Source: Chryseobacterium gleum
GTDB taxonomy: Bacteria; Bacteroidota; Bacteroidia; UBA10329
Assembly: GCA_945874195.1 (NCBI GenBank)
Contig: CAMCFW010000149.1
Coordinates: forward strand, 1-6,016
DNA: 6,016 bases
Reading direction: 5' to 3'
Shown here: positions 1-5,815 of the stretch, piece after piece
How the letters are laid out: the number at the start of each line of letters is the position of its first letter
Numbering within the stretch: the first letter of the stretch is position 1
Program-made: the position numbers and the translations under genes
Notes under the pieces: model-generated
The model's database searches: none
Told to the model about the DNA's origin: nothing
What the model saw: only the letters and a program-made list of their open reading frames with translations

Positions 1-17
1 GTGCTAAAATAGTTCAT
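1..17 (-). CDS. Possible first codons of a further minus-strand gene (cut by window edge)
   Basis: A minus-strand ATG at 17-15 opens a reading frame giving M-N-Y-F-S and then running off the window. It lies 19 nt after the stop codon of the HD-domain gene, a spacing typical of the next gene in an operon. An AAGG stretch lies about 9 nt upstream of the ATG. Only five codons are visible, so nothing can be said about the product, and the ATG may be chance. Confidence 0.2.
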
Positions 18-36
18 TGTGCTCGACCTTGTGTCA

Positions 37-627
37 TCAGCGGTCGTAACCGTTCACAATGGTTCTGACCCGGTCAAGATGCAGTTGTTTTTGTGGTTGA
101 CGGACCGTTTTGCCATAGGCGGTGTGATAATGATGCTGCTGCAAGAATCCCAGCTGAACCCGGTTCCATGCTTCAGTCGTGCCAATGATGTTCAATTGCT
201 GTAGTTCTTTGAAAAGGCTTGTGGCGATAGGTTCAAAGTCGTCACGCCCGAGATAATCTAGATCTGCATCGCAAAGGATCTCCGACAGCCGGTCGGTCGG
301 TGTCTGAGGGATCTTGGTGGCCATGATCATTTTGCATACTTCCGCTATCCCATCGGCATCAAATCCATATCTCGGAAGCAGGTCCATGGCCAATTCGCAT
401 CCTCGCTTCTCATGCTCATGATGGCCATAAAGGAACCCGCTGTCGTGGTATGCGGCAGCCACGAGCAATAGATTCAGATCCGAATCACTCAGAAGTTCAT
501 GTCTACCTATTCGTTCTGCAGCCTCAAGCACATCAAGGGTGTGATGTCCTCCGTGGTAGTAAAGATGTTCTTCCAGCTCATTCTCAAGCCGATCCAATAT
601 ATGGGTGATCGCTCCTTCGTAATCCAT
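37..627 (-). CDS. HD-domain metal-dependent phosphohydrolase (uncharacterised, COG4339-like)
   Basis: This 196-residue soluble protein has no signal peptide or membrane segment and is probably cytoplasmic. Its layout is that of small HD-superfamily hydrolases. An N-terminal helix carries the histidine cluster YYHGGHHT (residues 23-30), followed by the HD doublet in AAAYHDSGF (H61-D62). A second His/Glu cluster, GHHEHE, lies at 68-73, and a later aspartate motif CDADLDYLG at 119-127. The conserved His and Asp residues (about H29, H61, D62, D120 or D122) are the expected metal ligands. The C-terminal stretch with H-x-Y-x-T (about 167-170) followed by R and K also resembles the 'predicted metal-dependent HD phosphohydrolase' group. 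HD enzymes hydrolyse phosphate esters, often of nucleotides, but the substrate is not readable here. The start is the ATG at 627-625; an AGGA immediately precedes it, too close to be a normal ribosome site. A 400-bp spacer separates it from the fibre gene upstream. Confidence 0.85.
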   Translation of the reverse strand: MDYEGAITHILDRLENELEEHLYYHGGHHTLDVLEAAERIGRHELLSDSDLNLLLVAAAYHDSGFLYGHHEHEKRGCELAMDLLPRYGFDADGIAEVCKMIMATKIPQTPTDRLSEILCDADLDYLGRDDFEPIATSLFKELQQLNIIGTTEAWNRVQLGFLQQHHYHTAYGKTVRQPQKQLHLDRVRTIVNGYDR

Positions 628-1027
628 TCCTAAAATTATCGCTTCAAATAAACGATTTTTGCGCTAATATGTGGTGCCCCACCGTTGCAAGGATTGAGAT
701 CTTTGATAAACGAAATTCGCAAGACTATGTTAGAAAGTGGCTCGAAGTTCCCCTCAGAATCGGATTTGATTTTGTTAAAGCAGGGATTTTCAGCAAATAT
801 GGGAGTTAACCGCTCCTTTTTTGCGCTTTTTCTGGCGCATTTGTTTTGCTAAATCGATTAATACAATTATAGTGCTGACGTAGACTAAATGCTTAAGCCC
901 CAAAGATCAATGGCCCGCTGAAGGACATTCGCATATACACGTGCGATTCGAGAATTGACCATGTCCTGATAGGACAAGCGTCCAACAACATGTCAGTATA
1001 ATCGGTCGAAATAATCCGTGGGTAAGG
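628..1027. other. 400-bp intergenic region between the fibre gene and the HD gene
   Basis: This spacer is the 3' flank of the fibre gene and the 5' flank of the HD gene, both on the minus strand. I find no convincing gene, tRNA or full promoter in it. On the minus strand at 652-645, TTTATTTG is one mismatch from the Bacteroidota -7 element TAnnTTTG, but no TTG lies at the right distance. A short hairpin GGAGT/GCTCC (802-816) followed by six T points along the plus strand, where no gene needs a terminator. A cluster of inverted repeats lies at 922-976. Two short open stretches (plus 652-852, minus 885-989) have plausible protein-like composition but no start signals and no recognised family. 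Confidence 0.6.
922..976. repeat. Cluster of alternative inverted repeats (AGGACA / TGTCCT / AGGACA)
   Basis: TGTCCT at 962-967 and AGGACA at 971-976 form a perfect 6-bp inverted repeat with a 3-nt loop (GAT). A second AGGACA at 922-927 could pair with the same TGTCCT instead, enclosing a smaller TCGCA/TGCGA hairpin (929-933 with 942-946). The two pairings exclude each other. No run of T follows on either strand, so this is not an ordinary intrinsic terminator. It lies about 50-105 nt downstream of the fibre gene's stop codon. Function is unknown. Confidence 0.4.
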
Positions 1028-2920
1028 TTATTCCGCAGGCTTACTGTTCGCCTGCTCAACTCCACGGGTTATAAGTAACTCGAATCGAGATTGGAGCGAA
1101 TTTAACCTATTCATGAATTCTACCCCTTGATTGGTCAATTGTGCTTTTGTACTCTCCAATTCCTGCTGATTCATTAAGGATTGAGTTTTCAAATCTTTAA
1201 TCAGCTCTTGCTGCTCCTTGATGGCCTCGAGAAGAATAGGTACGAGATGCGAATACTCGATAGACTTCCAACCCTCCGAGTCTGTGGCAACAAGCTCCGG
1301 AAGCACCTTCTCTACCTCCTGTGCAATGAGACCATACTGCATGTCTGCTTCGAATTCCTGATCTGGAAACTCGTCCCTTCTCCAGTAGTAGGTAACGCCT
1401 CGAAGGTCTTCAATCATCTGCAAAGGCTTCTCAATTGGCAGAATGCTTTTCTTCAAGCGTTCATCTGATGTTTCGTTGATCCCTGTTGTTTTCAGCTTTC
1501 CATTTACATGAAATTTGTAAGTTGGATTTGTGAGACCGATCCCTACATTCCCAGTGGCAAGGATACGCACTGTCTCGGTTCCTCCGTTGGTAAAAGCGAC
1601 CTGATCGGCACCCGGGCTGAACATTCCGGTGTTTTCATCACCAAGGAAAGTGTACGATGGATCTGTGATTGAGCCAAGGTCAGCCTCTATCTCATTCATT
1701 ACACTCTTCGAGCCTGGATCAACATAATAACCTGCGTTGTCCCAATCGATCAATCTATCGCTGAGCCAAAGGTCATTATTAGTTCCCGCGGCAACCCCTA
1801 TGAAGACATCCCCGCTGAATTGTGCTGTTCCAGCAACATCGAGTTTTTGAGCAGGTGCGGTTGTTCCGATTCCCACATTACCGGTGGAAAGGATCCTCAT
1901 CCTTTCGGTTGCAGGTACGCCACCGGTTCCACCCCCTATTTGTTTGGTGAGGAATGCAAGTTCGCCTCCCTTGTTACTGTTTCCTTGGTCCTCTGCGGCA
2001 ATACCCCTTATGACCGCGCTGGCATCCACCGTTGATGGGTCGGTGTCATCCTCGCTATCGAACTGGATCTCACCCAAGGTCTCGCCCAGGGTCGTGCTGG
2101 CATCGCCCCTTGACACAAGTACCTTACCGCCTGTGGCATCAACCACATGTAGGTTGCGGTTCGGTGTGTTGGTGCCTATCCCCACTTCTCCCGTGTTGTC
2201 AATGGTGACGCGTTCCACGTTCACGGTGGTCATTCTGATATGGTCATCATCGGGCGAACCTCCGTTGTCCACATTGATACGGGTGTCCGCATCGCGGTCC
2301 TGAAGCACGGTGGTCAGGGTTGCCGGGTTGTTCCAGCCCACAACGCCTGATGAATTGGTGGAAAGCACGGTGTTCACTGCCCCAGCGGCCACATCGGCAG
2401 GCAGGATGGTGGCATCGAGTATCTCGGCTGTTGCAACTGCGCCCGTGGCGATGTCTGTTGCTAAAATGGTCCCGTCCAAAATGTTGCTGCTGGTCACTCC
2501 TCCTGTGCTGATGTCACCGGTCAAGATCGTTCCGTCAAGTATCTGTGTGGTGCTTATTCCACCGGTAGGTACGCGCAAGATGTCCGCGTTGATCTGAATG
2601 GTGGTACCATCCACGTTCACATCCAAGGTAAGAGCACCGCCTGTGCCACCACCAAGGAGTCCGTTACCGGCCGTCACTGAGTTAACCTCGCCCCCCCCGA
2701 AGTTTATCCACGTTGTTCCATTGTGAACCTGGAAATTAGTGCCGTTCCATCTGACGGAGCCCGCAACTCCGTTGGTGGTGTTGCCGATCCGAAGTCCACC
2801 GGCCACATCAAGCTTCTGGACGGGCGATGCCACATCCACACCAACGTTCTGTGCATGGCCAAGGAATGGTGTTGCCAACACTAGGAAGGAAAGGAGAAGG
2901 AGATTGTAGGACTTTTTCAT
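1028..2920 (-). CDS. Secreted tail-fibre-like protein with C-terminal S74 intramolecular chaperone
   Basis: This 630-residue protein starts with a signal peptide (residues 1-23, likely cut at GHA|Q). The mature part resembles phage tail fibres. It has a Gly-rich head (75-95), three 20-residue repeats (119-178) and four VGIG-x-x-x-P stem motifs (25-41, 245-260, 348-364, 458-474). GDENTGMFSP (427-436) follows, a motif common in S74-bearing fibres. Residues about 484-575 form a peptidase S74 (endosialidase chaperone) domain: TSDERLKK supplies S485 and K490, spaced like the known Ser-x4-Lys dyad, followed by YYWRRDEF (511-518), YGLIAQEVEKVLPE (529-542) and YSHLVPILLEAI (556-567). A coiled coil closes the protein (562-612). 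In known members this domain drives trimer formation and then cuts itself off; by inference a trimeric fibre is exposed at the cell surface. No type IX sorting domain is visible. The start is the ATG right before the Lys-Lys and hydrophobic core, with a promoter about 68 nt upstream. Bacterial ligand unknown. Confidence 0.88.
   Translation of the reverse strand: MKKSYNLLLLSFLVLATPFLGHAQNVGVDVASPVQKLDVAGGLRIGNTTNGVAGSVRWNGTNFQVHNGTTWINFGGGEVNSVTAGNGLLGGGTGGALTLDVNVDGTTIQINADILRVPTGGISTTQILDGTILTGDISTGGVTSSNILDGTILATDIATGAVATAEILDATILPADVAAGAVNTVLSTNSSGVVGWNNPATLTTVLQDRDADTRINVDNGGSPDDDHIRMTTVNVERVTIDNTGEVGIGTNTPNRNLHVVDATGGKVLVSRGDASTTLGETLGEIQFDSEDDTDPSTVDASAVIRGIAAEDQGNSNKGGELAFLTKQIGGGTGGVPATERMRILSTGNVGIGTTAPAQKLDVAGTAQFSGDVFIGVAAGTNNDLWLSDRLIDWDNAGYYVDPGSKSVMNEIEADLGSITDPSYTFLGDENTGMFSPGADQVAFTNGGTETVRILATGNVGIGLTNPTYKFHVNGKLKTTGINETSDERLKKSILPIEKPLQMIEDLRGVTYYWRRDEFPDQEFEADMQYGLIAQEVEKVLPELVATDSEGWKSIEYSHLVPILLEAIKEQQELIKDLKTQSLMNQQELESTKAQLTNQGVEFMNRLNSLQSRFELLITRGVEQANSKPAE
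1196..1471 (-). other. S74 self-cleaving chaperone domain region (residues 484-575)
   Basis: This part of the fibre gene encodes the intramolecular chaperone. Ser485 (codon 1468-1466) and Lys490 (codon 1453-1451) match the Ser-x4-Lys dyad that cuts phage endosialidases after trimer folding. If it works here, cleavage next to Ser485 would leave a mature fibre of about 460 residues (24-484) and release a C-terminal fragment of about 145 residues that includes the coiled coil. The presence of both dyad residues is seen; cleavage itself is inferred. Confidence 0.75.
2387..2566 (-). repeat. Three in-frame 60-bp repeats encoding 20-residue units
   Basis: Residues 119-138, 139-158 and 159-178 of the fibre protein are three consecutive 20-residue units. 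Their shared pattern is (T)G-G/A-[IV]-x-[TS]-x-x-IL-D-x-TIL-x-x-D-[IV]-[SA], with the core ILDGTIL in two units and ILDATIL in the third. A fourth, degenerate unit begins at 179 with AGAVNT. The DNA copies have diverged while the protein pattern is kept, which suggests a selected repeating fold such as one turn of a triple beta-helix rather than a recent duplication. Confidence 0.8.
2690..2698 (-). repeat. Run of eight G (coding strand) in the fibre gene
   Basis: The plus strand shows eight consecutive C at 2691-2698, read as GGG-GGG-GGC for Gly75-Gly77 of the fibre protein. It is the longest single-base G/C run I saw in the window and lies about 225 bp into the coding region. A one-base slip here would end the protein early. 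Confidence 0.75.
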
Positions 2921-2987
2921 AGGGTGACGTTTAAGACTAAGGTTTTAGATACGCTACTTACATTAAGCCACATCGTGGTATTCCCAA

Positions 2988-3020
2988 CAAATTTACAACA
3001 GAAAGCCATTAGATGTTCAA
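2988..3020 (-). promoter_or_regulatory. Predicted Bacteroidota-type promoter of the fibre gene
   Basis: On the minus strand TAAATTTG (2995-2988) matches the Bacteroidota -7 element TAnnTTTG exactly. A TTG (3020-3018) lies 22 nt upstream, within the 17-23 nt spacing reported for the -33 element of this phylum. Transcription would begin near 2981, giving a leader of about 60 nt before the ATG at 2920. No Shine-Dalgarno site is seen in the leader, which fits the phylum. Confidence 0.6.
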
Positions 3021-3026
3021 CCTGCG

Positions 3027-3047
3027 ACATGACATTTTAAGTCATGT
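3027..3047. promoter_or_regulatory. Perfect 7-bp inverted repeat upstream of the fibre promoter (candidate operator)
   Basis: ACATGAC (3027-3033) and GTCATGT (3041-3047) form a perfect inverted repeat around a 7-nt AT-only centre. Its near edge is 6 bp upstream of the predicted -33 element, so it covers about -46 to -66 relative to the predicted start. That position suits a dimeric activator. No T run follows on either strand, so it is unlikely to be a terminator. The regulator is unknown. Confidence 0.4.
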
Positions 3048-3236
3048 TTAACGTTCATTTAAGATTCCAGTCCCAAATTTTTTGTGTCGGTGCAGCAATG
3101 TGGTTTTCATCAAGACTGAATTTGTTTTGGTGCTTTTTGATTTAAAAAAATGAATTATTGTAGGTCGGTGTCTTGGACCAAATCCAACCGAACATTCTCA
3201 AAATATTAAACTCCAGATCAAATTTTAATGATGCCT

Positions 3237-3254
3237 AAAAACTGACAAATGTCA
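3237..3254 (-). terminator. Weak terminator-like hairpin after the barrel gene
   Basis: On the minus strand, about 25 nt past the stop codon of the beta-barrel gene, TGAC-ATTT-GTCA (3254-3243) is followed after one base by five T (3241-3237). The stem is only 4-5 bp with little GC, so it would be a weak intrinsic terminator. It is the best candidate for the end of the operon that begins at the right edge. Confidence 0.3.
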
Positions 3255-3279
3255 CTGGCTAGCAATTTTATTCGGCTGA

Positions 3280-4047
3280 CTAGAACAAACTATACCCAAT
3301 TCCCACAGAGATGGGGGTGGCTTCCGTGCCTCTGCCGTTAATGAAAAGAGGCGTGAGCGAGTAGAAGAAATTGACGTAGAAATTGGCATAACCTAGCCGG
3401 GCCGTGAGGCCATACCTGAACCTGTTGAGATTGGGGATGTCGTAGGTTTTTACCTTTTCCCGGAAATTGATTCCCTGGTAAAGAAAGTCCTGGTCAACAC
3501 GTGTCTTGGTGTGGCTTTGCGCCAACCACCCCAATTTGAACCCGACTGAAGCTGCGATCCGCTTCCCGTTTTTTCCTGGGTTTGAGCGGAATCTGAATTC
3601 GATGGGAATGTCGATGAAGTTGGTGGAGAGTTTATTGACATTGATCTTCTTGCCGTCAAAAAAGGCGGGGTCAAGATGCGTGTAACTGCCCACTGAGCTA
3701 GGGTTTGTCGGGTCCTTAAGAACGGAGTATTCTATCGGAAAGGCCTCCATGTGAATATTATGGGAATTGAACCCGACTCCGGCAGCCACGCTGAAATTTG
3801 TTTTGGCGATCACGTAATCATAAAGCACCGCTATATCAACGCCTCGTGACGAAAACCACTTCGGGCTGATGGTTGATGGCTGTCCGATCCAACTATCAAA
3901 ATTGAGATTGATCAGCAGCATTTCCTTTTTAGGCGGCTTCCGCTTCTTTTTGACGGGGGTTTGGGCAAGGGTGCTGTCGGGGGTTTCCTGTGCAAACGAG
4001 CCGATCGCCATCAACAAAAAAAAGATACCGAGAATGAACTTGTGCAT
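3280..4047 (-). CDS. Outer-membrane beta-barrel protein, PorT-like
   Basis: This 255-residue protein has a signal peptide (1-19, likely cut at SFA|Q) and a short linker with a very basic patch KKKRKPPKK (33-41). A region of alternating hydrophobic and polar strands then runs to the C-terminus. Typical features of the small Bacteroidota barrel family (OMP_b-brl_2, PorT-like) are FIDIPIEFRFRSNPG (144-158), the paired strands RYGLTARLGYANFYVNFFYS (211-230), and a last strand VGIGYSLF ending in Phe, the expected recognition signal for the BAM assembly machinery. It is predicted to sit in the outer membrane with about eight strands. The substrate or partner is not readable. It starts 40 nt after the lipoprotein gene with no good promoter in the gap, so the two are probably co-transcribed and may act together in the envelope. 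PorT itself is a type IX secretion part, but I do not claim that role here. Confidence 0.75.
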   Translation of the reverse strand: MHKFILGIFFLLMAIGSFAQETPDSTLAQTPVKKKRKPPKKEMLLINLNFDSWIGQPSTISPKWFSSRGVDIAVLYDYVIAKTNFSVAAGVGFNSHNIHMEAFPIEYSVLKDPTNPSSVGSYTHLDPAFFDGKKINVNKLSTNFIDIPIEFRFRSNPGKNGKRIAASVGFKLGWLAQSHTKTRVDQDFLYQGINFREKVKTYDIPNLNRFRYGLTARLGYANFYVNFFYSLTPLFINGRGTEATPISVGIGYSLF

Positions 4048-4087
4048 ACGGGCTTTCTATGAGTGTAAATATAGTGGCAGCGAAGAT

Positions 4088-5815
4088 CTACTTGGGCGCA
4101 TCGGGGTTCCACTCCAATTCCATGGTCCAATTGGCTCTCACCTCAATTCCCGCCTGAATGACCTTGATCGGTTCTGGCTGCTTTTTCTCGGCATAGAATC
4201 CGCTGTCCCATTTGCCGTTCGAGTTGACATCGGTTATGACACTGAGCGTATATTTTCCGGGTTCCAGCTCTTCAAACTGGACAATTCCCTTGTCCGAAAC
4301 CTTCTTTACCGCAATTGGAGCATTGGAACCACCAGAGAGTTCAATGAGAAGGCTTTGCTTCGGTTTGCTAGAAACATTCAGGCTGAGTTCTCCGAAAATG
4401 TTCTTGTCTGTCCCCACAAATTCAACCTCAACCGTATCGTTCCAGAGATTGAAAATGTCCATGAAGGCGCTGTCCAAGATGACTACGCGATAATTGCTTC
4501 CTTTTTTCCATGGATAAACCATGTCGAATTTTCTGAGTGCAGGATCGGTGGACCGGATATCGAACTTGACCCGCAGAGAGTCCTCGTACAGTTTGACCCT
4601 CGAAAGGTCGGTGCCCATTATCGGGTGTCGCCAAATGACAGAAAGTGAACCTTCGGGCCTCGGGGCCTGTCCTTTTCTTGGCAAGGTGGTGTATGTCAAA
4701 GCCAACTTCTCCATGGTCTTTCTTCTTGCGCCTTTTCCCATTGCACGACCGGCAACTTCAATTTCATCTGACCTTGGCTTCATGGTCATCTCCACCGTGT
4801 CGCGGCTGCCCGAACCTACATCCACCAAAAGACGCATGGTGTCGGGTACCACATCAGTAGTCCAGACGATGATGGAATCCCGCGATGCGTTCAGGTCTTT
4901 TAGAAGCCATTGCCGCTTTGCAGTATGTCCCTCTATTTCAATGTCGAATTTTGAAACGGGCCGATTGTAAACGAACACAAGCTTGCCGTAATGTTCGCAA
5001 TACGATTTCTTCAGAAACTGGGCCGTGTCCTCTTCCACGAACATGGTGATCTGATAGGAAGGAACGGTAGATCCACCTTGCTTTTTAAGCACAGTTAATG
5101 AGTCGGTGGAGGTCGCAGAATCGGTCGATGCGCTGCTTGCGGCCGTGTATGGGGTTATTAAGGAGTCCAAAAAACCGATCTTTTCTGTACCAACGTCAAA
5201 CCTGTAGTTGGTATTCTCGTCTTTCAAAGCAAAGATGCGATAAGGTTGGTCGGCCACATGTTTGATATGGAAACCGCCATCGTCAGACGTTCGTCCGAAA
5301 TAATCAGGCAGGACTGTGCGTGGAAGGGAATCTTCATCGGACCTATAGAGCATGACCAACGCCCCCTTTTCTCCATCACCGGTGATTGCATCCACCAGCC
5401 GACCCTTCACTTCCATGCTATCAAGATGGGCGCCCGTGCTGAACACATAAACGTAGTTCTGCAGAATATTGCCTTCGTTGTTATCTGCGATTGATTCTCC
5501 GAAATTGATGGTGTATGTCGTGTTCGGGTTCAGCGTTTGGTCAAACTTGATCACCAGTGATCTTTGTTTCAGTAGATAAGACGGAGGCTTAGGCAGCGGT
5601 GGAGATATCACCACTTGTTCTAACGGAGATTTGAGCTCGATGAACTCATCGAAGGAAATAACGATCTGGTTTGAACTGAAGTTGGTTGAAAGATTTGCTG
5701 GACTTTCAGCTAAGACCTTCGGAGGGGTCTCGTCCTTTGGTCCGCCTGTGGGTGCCACCTGCTGTGCGCATCCGAACATGGTCAGAACCACCATTGCGCC
5801 AAGTATCCTTTTCAT
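4088..5815 (-). CDS. Ig-like-domain lipoprotein (PTGGPKD family)
   Basis: This 575-residue envelope lipoprotein has a short signal peptide ending MFG|C, making Cys16 the lipidated residue. The mature N-terminus reads CAQQVAPTGGPKDETPP (16-32), a hallmark of a widespread Bacteroidota lipoprotein family. Residues about 32-127 form a Big_5/SbsA-type Ig-like domain: PPKVLAESPA, then ISFDEFIEL (53-61), NTTYTINFGESIADNNEGN (98-116) and YVYVFSTG (121-128). A second beta-sandwich resembling carboxypeptidase-regulatory folds covers about 135-215. A Ser/Thr-rich linker (224-241) follows, then a long beta-rich middle and a C-terminal sandwich (about 475-570). Two D-x-N-x-N-like loops, DENTNYRFD (199-207) and DVNSNGKWD (529-537), look like calcium sites. 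No acidic export signal follows the Cys, so the membrane face is uncertain. Its ATG overlaps the upstream gene's stop, implying coupled translation. Specific role unknown; structural or binding function inferred. Confidence 0.82.
   Translation of the reverse strand: MKRILGAMVVLTMFGCAQQVAPTGGPKDETPPKVLAESPANLSTNFSSNQIVISFDEFIELKSPLEQVVISPPLPKPPSYLLKQRSLVIKFDQTLNPNTTYTINFGESIADNNEGNILQNYVYVFSTGAHLDSMEVKGRLVDAITGDGEKGALVMLYRSDEDSLPRTVLPDYFGRTSDDGGFHIKHVADQPYRIFALKDENTNYRFDVGTEKIGFLDSLITPYTAASSASTDSATSTDSLTVLKKQGGSTVPSYQITMFVEEDTAQFLKKSYCEHYGKLVFVYNRPVSKFDIEIEGHTAKRQWLLKDLNASRDSIIVWTTDVVPDTMRLLVDVGSGSRDTVEMTMKPRSDEIEVAGRAMGKGARRKTMEKLALTYTTLPRKGQAPRPEGSLSVIWRHPIMGTDLSRVKLYEDSLRVKFDIRSTDPALRKFDMVYPWKKGSNYRVVILDSAFMDIFNLWNDTVEVEFVGTDKNIFGELSLNVSSKPKQSLLIELSGGSNAPIAVKKVSDKGIVQFEELEPGKYTLSVITDVNSNGKWDSGFYAEKKQPEPIKVIQAGIEVRANWTMELEWNPDAPK
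5812..5815 (-). other. ATGA stop-start overlap (translational coupling)
   Basis: The lipoprotein ATG (5815-5813) and the reductase TGA (5814-5812) share the four bases ATGA on the minus strand. The preceding codons are CTG TTT CA, with no Shine-Dalgarno-like sequence, so the lipoprotein start probably depends on ribosomes finishing the reductase gene. Confidence 0.8.

Larger units (their letters stand above)
2921..3279. other. 359-bp AT-rich intergenic region upstream of the fibre gene
   Basis: This spacer separates the end of the barrel gene from the start of the fibre gene. It holds the weak terminator (3237-3254), the 7-bp inverted repeat (3027-3047) and the predicted promoter (2988-3020). 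Between 3060 and 3230 I see A/T-rich DNA with A and T runs but no gene, no second full promoter and no tRNA-like fold. Confidence 0.6.

Noticed and set aside
645..652. TTTATTTG as a -7 element for the HD gene
   Set aside because: It differs from TAnnTTTG at one key base, and no TTG is found 17-23 nt upstream.
802..822. GGAGT/GCTCC hairpin followed by six T, terminator-like on the plus strand
   Set aside because: The stem is 4-5 bp with a wobble pair, and no plus-strand gene precedes it.
652..852. Plus-strand open stretch of 66 codons with TTG (703) and ATG (727) as possible starts
   Set aside because: No promoter, no ribosome site, no recognised motif and a hydrophobic tail made by T-rich DNA. 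An open frame of this length is expected by chance at this GC.
1884..2303. 139-codon plus-strand open frame opposite the fibre gene
   Set aside because: It is antisense to a well-supported gene with a signal peptide and known domains; Val/Ser/Pro-rich composition reflects the complement of Gly/Thr/Asp codons.
2690..2698. Possible frameshift error at the G8 run
   Set aside because: The reading frame continues intact on both sides with family-typical sequence, so no error is indicated in this copy.
4048..4087. TATATTTA in the lipoprotein-barrel gap as a separate promoter
   Set aside because: It lacks the final G of the -7 element and has no TTG at the right distance; co-transcription is simpler.
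3869..4648. 259-codon plus-strand open frame spanning the barrel and lipoprotein genes
   Set aside because: It runs antisense across two supported genes and their gap, lacks any recognised motif, and has no promoter or start signal of its own.
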